A stretch of DNA of 64,000 nucleotides from Portulaca oleracea. Taxonomy: Eukaryota; Streptophyta; Magnoliopsida; Caryophyllales; Portulacaceae. Location: contig CM055877.1 in the NCBI GenBank assembly GCA_029582165.1, forward strand, positions 43,032,249 to 43,096,248. Reading direction: 5' to 3'. A model generated the notes under the pieces. It was not told the origin of the DNA. It saw only the letters and a list, made by a program, of their open reading frames with translations, and did not search any database. The translations under genes were made by a program, and so were the position numbers. The first letter of the stretch is position 1; each line of letters starts with the position of its first letter. Shown in pieces: positions 23,353 to 35,760 of the stretch.

Positions 23353-24108
23353 TTAGCCATGGCGAGAAAATGTGCGGAACTTAGTTAAGCGATCCACAAT
23401 CACCCAAATAGCATTGTTCTTTCTCCTGGTCCTAGGAAGACCAGTTACAAAATCCATAGATATTGAGTCCCATTTCCACTCCGGAATTTCTAACGGATGT
23501 AATAACCCTGCCGGTCTCTGGTGTTCAGCTTTAACTCGTTGACATGTCAGACATCGAGACACATAATCGGCCACTTCTTGCTTCATATTGCCCCACCAAA
23601 AGGTTTGCTTAAGGTCCTTGTAGAGCTTGTTTCCCCCTGGATGTACCGAGTATGGAGTGTTGTGCCCTTCATCCAAGATTTTTCGTTTCAGCTCCTCCAT
23701 ATTAGGTACACATATCCGGTTGTGAAATCTCAACGTTCCATCTTCGTGTACAATAAATCCTGGTGCTTTTCCTTGAGTCACCTCTTCCCTTATCTTTACC
23801 AACTGTATGTCCATCTCTTGGAGATTCTTAATCTCATCCAGAAGAGTCGGTTGGATCTCCATAGCATTTAACACAGCACCTTTCCCCGAAATTGTTATAT
23901 TGAGTTCCAATCTGTTGAATTCCTCACATAGCTGATTTGGCAAGGTCACCAAATGATTCACCGTAGGGTAAGGCCTTCGACTCAAAGCATCTGCCACTAC
24001 ATTGGCCTTCCCGGGATGATATTGAAAATTGATATCATAATCTTTCAAAAATTCCAGCCACCTGGTTTGGCGAAGATTCAACTCTTTCTGAGTGAAGAGA
24101 TACTTCAA
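23353..24108 (-). pseudogene. chromovirus RNase H end and integrase N-part, unit 1
   Basis: 251 open codons. The first 45 are the end of RNase H ([17 protein letters not shown]). The integrase zinc domain follows: two His in [10 protein letters not shown] and two Cys in SRCLTCQ. Then comes the core start with the first catalytic Asp in SMDFVTGLP. This segment is intact here, whereas the same segment is broken in unit 2. Confidence 0.9.
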
Positions 24109-25161
24109 GCTTTGATGATCAGTAAAAATTTCGCAATGTACTCCATAAAGGTAGTGCCTCGGATCTTAAGAGCAAAACCACTGCTTTGCCCGACTCGGTC
24201 ATGAGTAGGATAATTCTTTTCGTGAGTCTTGGTGCCTTGAAGCATAAGCGATCACCTTCCCATTTGCATAAGCACGCACCTAGACCACCATGTGAGGCAT
24301 CACTATAAATGACAAAACCGTTTCCTTGAGGTAAGGTGAGAATAGGTGCCGTTGTAAGTCTCTTTTCAACTCTTGAAAAGCCTTCTCACATTTGTCGGAC
24401 CACACAAACTTTACCGACTTCTGGTCAAGTTAGTGAGAGGTGTTGCGATCTTAGAAGTCTTGCACAAACTTAGATAATACCGGCCAAACCAGAAACTCCT
24501 TACTTAGTAGCATTCTTGGTGTAGGCCACTTACTATGATTCTACCTTACGTGGGTCTCTGCAACTCCATCCTTTGAAACAATGTGCCCGGAAAAGCCACT
24601 TTCTCCCAAAACTCACACTTGGAAAACTTGCATATAACTCATTTGCATGAGTTTCCAACACCCTTCGCAAGTGTTGCGCATGCTCCTCCTGTGTCCTTGA
24701 ATAGAACAAGATGTCATCTATAAAAACCACTACAAACTTATCCAAGAAAAGTTTGAATACCCGATTCATTAAATCCATAAAAGCGGCGGGAGCGTTTGTG
24801 AGACCAAAGGGCATAACCACAAACTCATAGTGACCATATCCGGGTCGAAGCGATTTTGGTAATATCTTCTTCCCGAATCCTCAACTGATGATAACCCGAT
24901 CTCAGGTCGATCTTGCTAAAGACTGCAGCTCCCTTCAATTGGTCGAACAGATCATCAATGCGTGGTACCGGGTAACGGTTCTTGACCGTAATCTTGTTCA
25001 GCTCCCGGTAGTCAATGCACAACCTCAAACTACCATCTTTCTTCTTCACAAACAACTGGCGCACCCCATGGAGAGGTACTTGGTCTTATATACCTTTTCT
25101 AACAACTCATCTATTTGTTTCTTGAGTTCCTTGAGTTCGCGAGGCCATTCGATCTGGGGCT
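24109..25161 (-). pseudogene. chromovirus reverse transcriptase, unit 1 (broken)
   Basis: Two recognisable pieces are 24533-24820 ([20 protein letters not shown] and the catalytic FIDDILFYS) and 24825-25064 ([35 protein letters not shown]). Short indels against unit 2 (33678-34406) split the domain into at least four frames. RNase H sequence at 24109-24530 is likewise broken. Confidence 0.87.
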
Positions 25162-25794
25162 TTAGATATTGGAGTAGCCCTGGTTCCAATCGATCTGAAA
25201 TCCACTTCCGCTGCGGCGCATCCGAATTTCTTCAGGAAATACATCTAAGTACTCCTGTACCACAGGAATAATTTCAATAGAAGCTTCCTCAGCTTTAGAG
25301 TCCACCACATTGCACAGAAAACCTTCACATCCTTGTCCCATCATCTTATGAGCTTTTACTGCGGAAGTAATTCTCACCCCTTGGCGGGGTTGTTTATTGC
25401 AGTGCACCACCTTTCTTCCATTTGAACTCTTCAAGGTCACCTTCTGCTTCCGGCAATCGATCTGTGCTTGATATTTAGCCAACCAATCCATTCCAAGAAT
25501 CACATCGAATTCCATTAACTCAAATTGATGTAAGTCAGCATTGAACTCTTGATCGCCTATCACTATTGGACAATTCTTATATAACATCCCACACTGCACT
25601 GCCGCTCCCGTAGGTAAAGATACCACCATAGTTTCTTTTTCCTCAAACGATACTAATTTAGCTTTTTCCACAATCTCAGGTGATATGAAAGAATGACTAG
25701 CACCAGAATCAAACAACACATAAATATGATATGAGCACAAAAGAAAAGTACCAAGAATAACATCGCATTGTTCTCCTTCCTCTCTCTTCATCAC
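25162..25794 (-). pseudogene. chromovirus protease and protease-RT linker, unit 1
   Basis: An aspartic protease with active site DSGA (Asp at residue 29 of this frame), ASHSFISPEIVEKA and the second conserved block ILGMDWLAKY. The linker to RT follows. The frame shifts at about 25195 relative to unit 2. The protein would mature the gag-pol polyprotein in an active element. Confidence 0.88.
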
Positions 25795-25921
25795 ATAAAC
25801 TCGCCTCCAAAGATTGCGTGGTGCTTGTCGACGAGGTGGTGGTGGCGAAGTGCTCTAATTGGGTTGCCTGGTGCCATTATAGCCTCGGGATTTGGGCGAG
25901 GCCGTCACGATTCGCGGATAT

Positions 25922-26368
25922 TCAATCCTGCTGATGGTTCGGTGGTAGAGCTCCTCGGTTAGCACCACCCATAAAATTGGATCCCCCTTCAGCCTGATGA
26001 GGACAGTTTCTCACAACATGATTAGGACTGCCACAACGATAGCAGACCACTCTGGTTGGATTCCGGCAATCTCTTGCATAATGCCCGGGCCTACCACAAG
26101 CCCTACAGCCATCGCACTGAGTTGTTGGGTCGCCACGATTACCTTGCCACATATTGGGCCTGAACCTCTTGAAGGTAGGTGGTGGTTGAGGAACAAAACG
26201 AGGAGGTTCCCTTCTCTTGTCGCCCTGCTTGGTCAATTGCACCGTCCGATTACTTAGCACCCGTTCTACATTAGCAGCCACCTCCAGCATATCTTGATAT
26301 GAGGCGAAAGCGCATACGGACAACTTTTCCTGTATATTGTAGTTCAACCCATCCTCAAACCTGTTCAT
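25922..26368 (-). pseudogene. chromovirus gag nucleocapsid, two CCHC knuckles, unit 1
   Basis: Two zinc knuckles of the form C-x2-C-x4-H-x4-C are encoded: CRACGRPGHYARDC (residues 88-101) and CYRCGSPNHVVRNC (109-122). They package the element RNA. A frameshift near 26360 separates this frame from the capsid part. Confidence 0.88.
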
Positions 26369-27089
26369 CTTGACTTCTCATTCGCGATATAGATTGGTGC
26401 AAACCTCGATAATTCCATAAACTTAGAAGCATCTGCGATGCTGTCACTCCCTTGCTGCGACTCGGAAATTCTTTCTCTTTGGCCTTTTGTAAAGCCATTG
26501 GGTAAAACCGGTTCCTCAAAGATCTCCTCAAGTTTTCCCACCCAAAGCCTTGTTCATTCTGTCTTCCTTTCATGCTCATCCACCATAAGTCAGCTTCTCC
26601 CTTAAGATGATAGGTTGCAAAGTTTACCTTCCTGTCCTCAGGACACTGAATTGCGTCAAAAATCTTTTCCACGTCTCTGACCCATTCCTCGAAGATCTTG
26701 GGATCGGCTACCCCGTTGTAAGATGGGGGGTTCAAGGCATTGAATTCCCGAAACAGAGTGGATTTTCCTTCCTTTTGTCCCGCCATCCATTGGAACTGCT
26801 CCGACTGCCGGGCCATTAGTTCCATCATCATTAGCTGAGTTAAATCGGGCCCTGAGGTTGGAGTTCCATCCGTTTGATTAGATGAAGACGCCCTATGTAC
26901 TGAATTCGTTGCGGCCTCATAGAGTGGTGCATATTTTTGTCTCAGCTCCGCCATGGAAGGAACAGAAGGTGGCGGGATCTCTTGGGGCGACCTTCCATCA
27001 TCGTTTTCCATTCTTTTAGGGCTTCTAATTTCCAACACAAATAATTTCATTAGGCCAACAATTTTTAATAATAACAAAACATGGTACAA
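26355..27089 (-). pseudogene. chromovirus gag capsid region, unit 1
   Basis: 244 open codons with the retrotransposon gag domain: FNALNPPSYNGVADPKIFEEW, then VNFATYHLKGEADLWW and FGWENLRRSLRNRFYP. The frame enters with residues upstream of the second Met (MENDDGRSPQEIPPPSVPS), which is the likelier gag start at about 27011. The end is frameshifted relative to the nucleocapsid. Confidence 0.88.
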
Positions 27090-27529
27090 AACTTACCCAG
27101 CTTGTACTCTTATCCCTCTTTCTAACATAGGTAAACAACACATTACATTTATAGGAATATAAAGGATTTTCATGACGATGCATTAACATAAACACTTAAT
27201 GTTTCATATGCTCAACTTTCTTTCAACTTTCACATTTAATATAAGCATTCTCATCTCGTCATATCATCTCATAGTGCCCAAATCCACTACTCTCATACCA
27301 CTGAAACTGCATATAAGAAGGTTTAAAGTAACACATGTTTTTTTTTTTTCATAACGTAAACGAAATACTACATTAAACCTTGCATGATATATCCATTACC
27401 GTCATAAACAAAATGAAAAAGGGAACATTAAAACGCGGCACTACCAAGTTCTCATACAAATTCTAAAAGGATCAGTTCAAAATAAGGAAAACAACGAAAT
27501 CAAACACGACGCCTCTGAACACCTCTCCC

Positions 27530-27667
27530 CTCCTCGGGTTCATAAATGGTTTCAATTGTGGCATGATTCTCCATCACAGTTTTACTAGAGGGACGATATT
27601 TCTTTGAAGTTACTTTTCTTCATAATCCAGAATCCATAGCAGGTGCTCCTCATAGGTCGGGTCTTCT
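27530..27667 (-). pseudogene. Decayed second chromodomain upstream of gag, unit 1
   Basis: On the minus strand this part of the leader reads REDPTYEEHLLWILDYEEK, a stop, LQRNIVPLVKL, then, one base shifted, NHATIETIYEPEE. This parallels the chromodomain end of the same element's pol ([40 protein letters not shown]). The nucleotides also align. It is too decayed to be translated whole. It sits between the primer-binding site and gag, where no pol sequence belongs. Confidence 0.75.
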
Positions 27668-27901
27668 CTCTACCTCCGACTCCTCATCGGGGTCTTCTTC
27701 TAGTTCCAAGCCCTCCTCGGGGCTATATTCCTTTTCCTCCTCAGGGTTTAGATCATCCAGAGAGGCTAGAGTCGGGTGCTCATAGCAATGGCAGCTGTAT
27801 GTCGTCCAACAAATGTCAAAAACGATCAAGCATGCACTTATAACACAAAAGATAACCAGGAAAGAGACACACATCCCATTCCCCCATCCTACACTCATCA
27901 C
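27650..27901 (-). CDS. Small leader ORF upstream of gag, unit 1
   Basis: 83 codons from a Met about 85 bp after the LTR. It has a hydrophobic stretch (about residues 10-29, possible membrane segment) and then a Glu/Asp-rich tail. The tail end overlaps the decayed chromodomain in another frame, so the ORF may be the frameshifted remainder of the same captured fragment. It is conserved as an 82-codon ORF in unit 2. Whether it is translated is unknown; as an upstream ORF it could affect gag translation. Confidence 0.35.
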   Translation of the reverse strand: MMSVGWGNGMCVSFLVIFCVISACLIVFDICWTTYSCHCYEHPTLASLDDLNPEEEKEYSPEEGLELEEDPDEESEVERRPDL

Positions 27902-27970
27902 TCCGAGATAGCTTCCTAGGCCTAAAGGTAAACCTATAGATTCCTAAGAGCTATTAGGTCGCAACCCAGA

Positions 27971-27982
27971 GCTCTGATACCA
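27971..27982 (-). other. Primer-binding site for initiator tRNA-Met
   Basis: On the minus strand TGGTATCAGAGC follows the LTR end by three bases. This is the standard plant tRNA-Met primer site. In unit 2 the equivalent (37351-37367) has lost bases. Confidence 0.9.
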
Positions 27983-27985
27983 TTC

Positions 27986-30900
27986 TGTAACGCCCTGGAA
28001 AATTTAAATCTAACATATTGATCAAAGTCAAATATTAAATTGCAGCGAAAAGATTTTCAACTTAATAATCAAATCAAGTATCGCTGCATTCTTTCGAGAT
28101 ACAAGGCAAGCGAAAGGTTCTAACAAAGGTGACTAATTGGACCACAATCTAAACAAGTCTCAAAATTATCTTTACTTAAACAAAACAAAACGACAATTTA
28201 TTCTTGACTCATCTAACTTTTTCTTCCTCACTTCTACGCCCCTTTACATCCCAAGTTCTTGGTCAGCACGAAAACAAAACATTTCACAAATGAGGAAACC
28301 TCAGCAATACTACTCCTACGCATTTATAAACATTTGCATAAACATTTGAACACATTTTAAAGGGGAGGGGATACGATTCGAAATCTTATGTGAAAACAGT
28401 GTAATAATTTCCTTCCAACCAATTTTAATAGCGGGCGGGGTTCCACATTACCCCTCGGAGTCAAAGACTCGCAGAACATGATTCGGAGTCCCCATGACTC
28501 GCATAAACAACATAATTCGACTGATCAGCGCACAACTCATTTCTTTTCTTTTCTTTTCTTTTCTTTTCTTTTCTTTCTTTGAGTCCCACGGACTCGCATA
28601 AACAACATCATTCGACTGATCAGCGCATAACTCGTTTCTTTTCTTTTCTTTTCTTTCGGAGTCCCACAGACTCGCAATATATATACCTATTCGACTGATC
28701 AGCGCCTAAATTCACATCCATAACACCAAGTATCACCTGATCTCTTGACCCGCTTTTTAACTCGTATCCGTTAGTTAAGTCAGGTTATCAAGATCCAATT
28801 CCTTTCATGTCATAAACAACTTTCCACAAAACTTTTAATGAAAACCATCAAACAAGTTCAATCCAAAACAGTACCAAAAACCATCATAAAACCAAAACTC
28901 CAAAAACGATAACATTTCAACAACTCAAATTTTTAACACTTTAATAAGGTCCCTTCGGGGAATGCATATTAATATAAAATGCTTAAGGGCATTCACAGGG
29001 AATAGGATATAGTATTACCTGCTACGACACTTCAATCAACAAGCAGATACGGAGCTCTACGATTCGATTCCTCGCTCAGCCTAGTAAAAGGGTTTAAAAT
29101 CAACACGTGCTCTAACGATTTCTTTAACATCCTAACTACCCTTCCCAAATTATAGGTTATTTCATTTAATCACAAATCACACAATTTCTTTCATAAAACT
29201 TAACCAAGAATTTATACTTAACCATATTGCATGAAATCAAATAATAATTAGCTACTTTATTTCATATCTTGCATGACACTATTCACTATATTTACCAATA
29301 TGCCACTAGACATGCATTTCACCACACTAGGTTACTCTTATCACGTTTAATTAATAACAACACATATTTAGGGTTCTTAAACGTATTCCTAGGTCTCAAG
29401 AATAACCTTGAAATGATTTTACACTTGATACTTAGAACATGTAGAAACATAAGGCTTTACATCTATGTACCTACTACTTAACCCAACTTTTGATTAATAA
29501 AACTAATACGCTTCTCAAGAGATTTTCTAATAAATAAGGACTCTATAAAAGAAATAAACTTAATAACCTTTATATCCCATAATAACCTCGCAAAATAATT
29601 AATTATCTTTTCAACCACAACTTTACGTCACAATTACTCTTAGTATTTAAGGATCATAAAATACGATAGATATTTGTATTATACTCTTCAAAGATAACTA
29701 TATATAAGTACCTTAGTGATAAAAATAACTTTCAACACCAATAATCATAGTACTAAAATCTTGTAATTCAAAATAACTTTTAAAAGAGAGTAACTATATG
29801 AACCTTATTATAAGGGCTTAATATTTGATGAAATAGTTTTTGTAAACTCAATACTTCCACTTTGAAATTTCAAGAATAACTAAGAGGTTCCATAAGGATA
29901 AACTTATCCCCATAATAATCGTAATATAACACGAAGCACTTTATTCAACAAGGTAATATAAAACCCAACTAGTATTATTTAAAATAATGTCAAGATAACA
30001 CCACACTTAGTAGTAACACTTTTTAAAACAAATATTAATATAAATTAGTAACATTTCACATTAACTACTTTAATAAATATTACTTTGTAACATTTCCTTT
30101 CAAAAATAACCATAAGATTAGTAATTTCATATTTAGTAAAATAGTTTTAGGGTTTAACTAATAAAACTTCATAATATAAATTTCAAACTTTACCAAGGCC
30201 TAACAAAATATTTTTAACTTAACATTAGCATAATAATAATAATAACTTTAAACATGACTTATAATATAATAATACTTGTAATATTATACTTTCAAAATAC
30301 CTTGAGAATAATAAAATGAATCAAACTTTTAAGAAAATACTATTACTAGTAATATTGTAATAACATTAACTTAATAATATGAAAACATAGGATATAAAAT
30401 AAACTAAACTTTGTAATAATCACAACATATAATATAGCAATATATTTGATAAACTTGACATTAACATACTAATAATCATACATGATTAATATTATAACAT
30501 ATAACATCAAGGTTTAATATAACCATTTATATTTAGCCATTTTAACTTGTAAAAACACACTAACCACACCCTAATATTACACATTAACAAACTAACATGT
30601 ATTTACTTATTATTAACAGTATAAACACAAGCTCACTACACTAATAACACATTAGCAATATTAAAACATTATTAAACTAACCCTAACACATAATACCCAT
30701 ATTAATTTATAGAGAGAGAAAGAGAGAGAGAGCACAAACAATGGGTCCAAGCTAGAAGAGGTGGGACCGGGGTGGCTCGGGGCGGCCGACGTCGGCGTGA
30801 ACTCCGGCAGTCCCGGTGGCGTGGCGGTGGTCGGCGTTGGCGGCAGCGAGGAACGGTGCAACTAGGGCACGAGGGAAAGGAAGGAAAGGAAGAGGGGGAG

Positions 30901-31682
30901 CTCGAGGTGGCGGCTGGGCGGTCCGATGGTCGGAAGATGGTCGGAAGGTGGTCGGGAGGTGGTCGGGATCACGGTGCAGCGGCGGCGGGTGGTGGTTGGG
31001 GTGGCTCGAAGGTGATAAAAGGGTGGTGACTGCGTAGGGTTCGGTCGGTCGGCGTGATCGGGCGTGTAGCTCGGTGGTGGCTGGCGGTGTGCAGGCGTTG
31101 GGGCAGCAGAGGGGGGGTGTGGTGGTGGTGTGGGCTGGTCGTCCTTCGTCGAGCAACAGCAGCAGTTGTAGTAGCATAAGAAGAGGGAGGGGGGAGGAGA
31201 GAGAAAGGAGGAAGAGAGAGAGAGAATGCACGGGAAAGAGAGGGGGAGGGAGGCCACGTGGCAGCTGTGGGTTGGAGGAGCAGAGGGTATGCATGGGTAG
31301 TGGGGGGAGGAAGAATTTGGCTGTAACGGTTATCAAAATCAGACAAAAATCAGATAAAATTTGTGGGTGATGTCACCCTATTGATGTCATAAACCCACCC
31401 AAAATTAAAAGGAAAATATTATTAACACCCAATATGCTTAGCCCTTAATTATCTCAGCAAAAACCCTAATAAACAGATAAAATAATTCACGCAACTGATA
31501 AAAGATTTTCCACCCGGTATCCCAAAAATTCCTAACTGATATTTTTAGAACTCTAAAAATTACTACGAATACTCTCGCGGTCCTAAAAGCTCCGTATGAT
31601 CAACAGGTAAACATATAATAAAATAAAGTTGTATTTTATCATCTTAACGGTATTTCTACTGGTATTTTTCCTGGGTTTTACA
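27986..31682 (-). repeat. chromovirus LTR 2 (middle LTR)
   Basis: 3,697 bp, from TGTAACGCCC to GGGTTTTACA as read on the plus strand. It is the cleanest of the three LTRs in its left 800 bp, with three copies of TTCGACTGATCAGCGC (about 28517, 28611 and 28690) spaced by TTTTC repeats. The GC-rich leader block lies at about 30760-31300. It serves as 5' LTR of unit 1 and 3' LTR of unit 2. Confidence 0.92.
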
Positions 31683-31813
31683 TCATTCCCCACTTTAAGA
31701 AGTTTCGTCCTCGAAACTTAAACTTACCACTACGCATGCAGTTATTTGTAAAGACTCGGGGTTTCACATCATTCCCCACTTAAAGAAGTTTCGTCCCCGA
31801 AACTTAAACTTAC

Positions 31814-32761
31814 CTAGCTGCTGAAAAGATGAGGGTATTTTGTGCGCATTTCTTCTTCGGTTTCCCAAGTGGCCTCCGTTGTAGCATGATTTGCCCACAG
31901 TACCTTGACTAGTGGGACAGTCTTCCTGCGTAATTGCTTCTCCCTACGGTCCAAAATCTCCACCGGTTGTTCCCCGTACGTCAGATCTTCCCTTAACTGC
32001 AACGGTTCTGGTTCGATCACATGCGAAGGATCTGCAACATATTTCCTCAGCTGTGAAACATGGAAAACGTTGTGTACCCGAGGTAGATCTCCTGGTAACT
32101 CCAATTTGTAAGCTAATTCCCCTATGCGCTCCAAAATAGGGTATGGCCCAATATACCTTGGAGTCAATTTCCCTGATTGCCCAAATCTCATGACTCCTTT
32201 TGTAGGAGATACACGTAAGAACACATAATCTCCCACTTCAAACTCCAAAGGTCTTCTTCTTCGATCGGCGTAACTTTTCTGTCGACTTTGCGCCGTCCTC
32301 ATTCTGTTCTGAATGATCCTTACCTTTTGAGTTGTGTGTTGGATCAATTCTGGACCAATAGTGAGGGCTTCATCAATATCCTGCCAACACAAAGGGGTCC
32401 TACATCTTCTCCCATATAACGCCTCAAACGGCGACATCCCAATACTAGCATGGAAGCTATTGTTGTAGGAGAACTCAATCAAGGTTAGCTCATCGTCCCA
32501 TGATTCTTTAAAATCTAAGGCACACGCTCTCAACATGTCTTCCAAAGTCTGAATCGTTCTTTCTGTTTGCCCATCAGTAGCTGGATGGAAAGCGGTGCTG
32601 AAATTTAGCTTAGTACCAAAAGCTTCTTGTAACTTTTTCCAGAATCCTGACTGAAATCTTGTGTCCCTATCCGAGACTATCGAACTGGGAACTCCATGCA
32701 ATCGCACTATCTCACTTACGTAAGCATGGGCCAACTGGTCCAACGTCCAAGTGTTAGACAT
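31814..32761 (-). pseudogene. chromovirus integrase C-half with chromodomain, unit 2 (open)
   Basis: 315 open codons. The second catalytic Asp is residue 31 (SDRDTRF) and the Glu is residue 67 (DGQTERTIQ), spaced 35 residues as in DD35E integrases. The GPY module ([12 protein letters not shown]) is at 203-214, HVSQLRKY at 234-241, and a chromodomain at about 262-305. The first catalytic Asp lies upstream, in the broken segment that follows (32762-33677). This is the best-preserved integrase part in the block. Confidence 0.92.
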
Positions 32762-33677
32762 GGCGAGAAATGTGCGAACTTAGTTAAGCGATCCACAATC
32801 ACCCAAATAGCATTGTTCTTTCTCCGGTCCTAGGAAGACCGATTACAAAATCCATAGATATTGAGTCCCATTTCCACTCGGAATTTCTAACGGATGTAAT
32901 AACCCCGCGGTCTCGGTGTTCACTTTAACTCGTTGACATGTCGACATCGAGACACATAATCGCCACTTCGCTTCATATTGCCCCACCAAAAGGTTTGCTT
33001 AAGGTCCTTGTAGAGCTTGTTTCCCTGGATGTACCGAGTATGGAGTGTTGTGCCCTTCATCCAAGATTTTTCGTTTGACTCCTCCATATTAGGTACACAT
33101 ATCCGGTTGTGAAATCTCAACGTTCCATCTTCGTACTGATAAATCCCGGTGCTTTTCCTTGAGTCACCTCTTCCTTATCTTTACCAATCAGTATGTCCAT
33201 CTCTTGAGATTCTTAATCTCATCCGGAAGAGTCGGTTGGATCTCCATAGCATTTAACACAAGACCTTTCCCGAAATTGTTATATTGAGTTCCAATCATTG
33301 AATTCCTCACATAGCCGATTTGGCAAGGTCACCAAATGATTCACCGTAGGTAAGGCCTTCGACTCAAAGCATCCGCCACTACATTGGCCTTCCCGGATGA
33401 TATTGAAAATTGATATCATAATCTTTCAAAAATTCCAACCACTGGTTTGGCGAAGATTCAACTCTTCCGAGTGAAGAGATACTCAAGCTTTGATGATCGA
33501 AAAATTTCGCAATGTACTCCATAAAGGTAGTGCCTCCAGATCTTAAGAGCAAAACCACCGCTGCGGCTCAGTCATGAGTAGGATAATTCTTTCGTGAGTC
33601 TTCACCGCTTGAAGCATAAGCGATCACCTTCCCATTTTGCATAAGCACGCACTCCTAGACCACCATGTGAGGCATCA
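32762..33677 (-). pseudogene. chromovirus RNase H and integrase N-part, unit 2 (broken)
   Basis: The same region as 23353-24500 of unit 1, but with dozens of one- to three-base losses, so that only short frames survive (for example 32920-33120 with FWWGNMK and the zinc-domain region). Losses tend to fall at CAG, CTG, CCGG and CTGG sites. Confidence 0.88.
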
Positions 33678-34406
33678 CTATAAATGACAAAACCTTCCTT
33701 GAGGTAAGGTGAGAATAGGTGCCGTTGTAAGTCTCTTTTTCAACTCTTGAAAAGCCTTCTCACATTTGTCGGACCACACAAACTTTACCGACTTCCTGGT
33801 CAAGTTAGTGAGAGGTGTTGCGATCTTAGAGAAGTCTTGCACAAACTTCCGATAATACCCAGCCAAACCCAGGAAACTCCTTACTTCCGTAGCATTCTTC
33901 GGTGTAGGCCACTTACTAACAGATTCTACCTTCTGTGGGTCTACTGCAACTCCATCCTTTGAAACAATGTGCCCCAGAAAAGCCACTTTCTCCAGCCAAA
34001 ACTCACACTTGGAAAACTTCGCATATAACTCATTTGCCCGCAAGGTTTCCAACACCCTTCGCAAGTGTTGCGCATGCTCCTCCTGTGTCCTTGAATAGAT
34101 CAAGATGTCATCTATAAAAACCACTACAAACTTATCCAAGAAAGGTTTGAATACCCGATTCATTAAATCCATAAAAGCGGCGGGAGCGTTTGTGAGACCA
34201 AAGGGCATAACCACAAACTCATAGTGACCATATCGGGTCCGAAAAGCAGTTTTGGTAATATCTTCTTCCCGAATCCTCAGCTGATGATAACCCGATCTCA
34301 GGTCGATCTTGCTAAAATCGGCTCCCTTCAATTGGTCGAGCGGATCATCAATGCGTGGTAGCGGGTAGCGGTTCTTGACCGTAATCTTGTTCAACTCCGT
34401 AGTCAA
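33678..34406 (-). pseudogene. chromovirus reverse transcriptase, unit 2 (mostly open)
   Basis: 242 open codons: [13 protein letters not shown] (residues 31-43), [12 protein letters not shown] (67-78), the catalytic FIDD at 97-100, then the thumb and the connection to RNase H ([15 protein letters not shown]). A shift near 34398 separates the N-terminal edge of the RT domain. In unit 1 the same region is broken. Confidence 0.9.
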
Positions 34407-34455
34407 TGCACAACCTCAAACTACCATCTTTCTTCCTCACAACAACACCGCGCAC

Positions 34456-34746
34456 CTATGGAGAGGTACTTGGTCTTATATACCCCTTTTCTAACAACTC
34501 ATCTAGCTGTTTCTTGAGTTCCTTGAGTTCCGCAGGGGCCATTCGATACGGGGCTTTAGATATTGGAGTAGCCCCAGGTTCCAAATCGATACAGAAATCC
34601 ACTTCCCTTTGCGGCGGCATCCCCGGAATTTCTTCAGGAAATACATCTAAGTACTCCTGTACCACAGGAATAATTTCAATAGAAGCTTCCTCAGCTTTAG
34701 AGTCCACCACATTGCACAGAAAACCTTCACATCCTTGTCCCATCAT
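34456..34746 (-). pseudogene. chromovirus protease-RT linker, unit 2
   Basis: 96 codons covering the conserved spacer: VVQEYLDVFPEEIPGMPP, DFCIDLEPGATPISKAPYRM and [14 protein letters not shown], which directly precede the RT domain in chromoviruses. Frames change at both edges. Confidence 0.88.
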
Positions 34747-35276
34747 CTTATGAGCTTTTCATGAGTAATTCTCAACACTTGGCTGGGTTGTTTATTGCAG
34801 TGCACCACCTTTCTTCCATTTGAACTCTTCAAGGTCACCTTCTGCTTCCGGCAATCGATCTGTGCTTGATATTTAGCCAACCAATCCATTCCAAGAATCA
34901 CATCGAATTCCATTAACTCAAATTGATGTAAGTCAGCATTGAACTCTTGATCGCCTATCACTATTGGACAATTCTTATATAACATCCCACACTGCACTGC
35001 CGCTCCCGTAGGTAAAGATACCACCATAGTTTCTTTTTCCTCAAACGATACTAATTTAGCTTTTTCCACAATCTCAGGTGATATGAAAGAATGACTAGCA
35101 CCAGAATCAAACAACACATAAATATGATATGAGCACAAAAGAAAAGTACCAGTAACAACATCAGCATTGTTCTCAGCTTCCTCTCTCTTCATCACATAAA
35201 CTCTCCAAAGATTGCGTGGTGCTTGTCGACGAGGTGGTGGTGGCGGAAGTGCTCTAATTGGGTTGCCGATTGCCAT
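34743..35276 (-). pseudogene. chromovirus protease, unit 2
   Basis: 177 open codons, with a Pro/Arg-rich stretch after the nucleocapsid and then the protease. The active-site Asp is residue 57 (LFDSGASHSF), and ILGMDWLAKYQAQ is the second conserved block. It overlaps the next frame by four bases at 34743-34746, which marks a frameshift rather than a real gene boundary. Confidence 0.88.
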
Positions 35277-35760
35277 TATAGCCTCCAGGGATTGGGCGAG
35301 GCCGTCACGATTCGCGGATATTCAATCCTGCGCTGATGGTTCGGTGGTAGAGCTCCTCGGTTAGCACCACCCATAAAATTGGATCCCCCTTCAGCCTGAT
35401 GAGGACAGTTTCTCACAACATGATTAGGATCGCCACGATAGCGAACCACTCGTTGGATTCCGCAATCTCTTGCATAATGCCCGCCTACCACAAGCCCTAC
35501 GCCATCGCACTGTGTTGTTGGGGTCGTCACGATTACCTTGCCACATATTGGGCTGAACCTCTTGAAGGTAGGTGGTGGTTGAGGAACAAAACGAGGAGGT
35601 TCCTTCTCTTGTCGCCTCGCTTGGTCAATTGCACCGTCCGACACTTAGCACCCGTTCTACATTAGCGACCACCTCCAAAGATATCTTGATATGAGGTAAA
35701 GCGCATACGACAACTTTTCCTGTATATTGTAGTTCAACCCATCCTCAAACATGTTCATCT
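35276..35760 (-). pseudogene. chromovirus nucleocapsid, unit 2 (broken)
   Basis: The same segment as 25922-26368, but several small losses disrupt both zinc knuckles. In the surviving frame the first knuckle lacks its Cys pair and the second starts at YRGDPNHVVRNC. Confidence 0.85.

Noticed and set aside
28441..28720. Repeats spaced by TTTTC runs, considered as a CRISPR array
   Set aside because: Three irregular repeats in a plant LTR, with no unique spacers and no cas genes.
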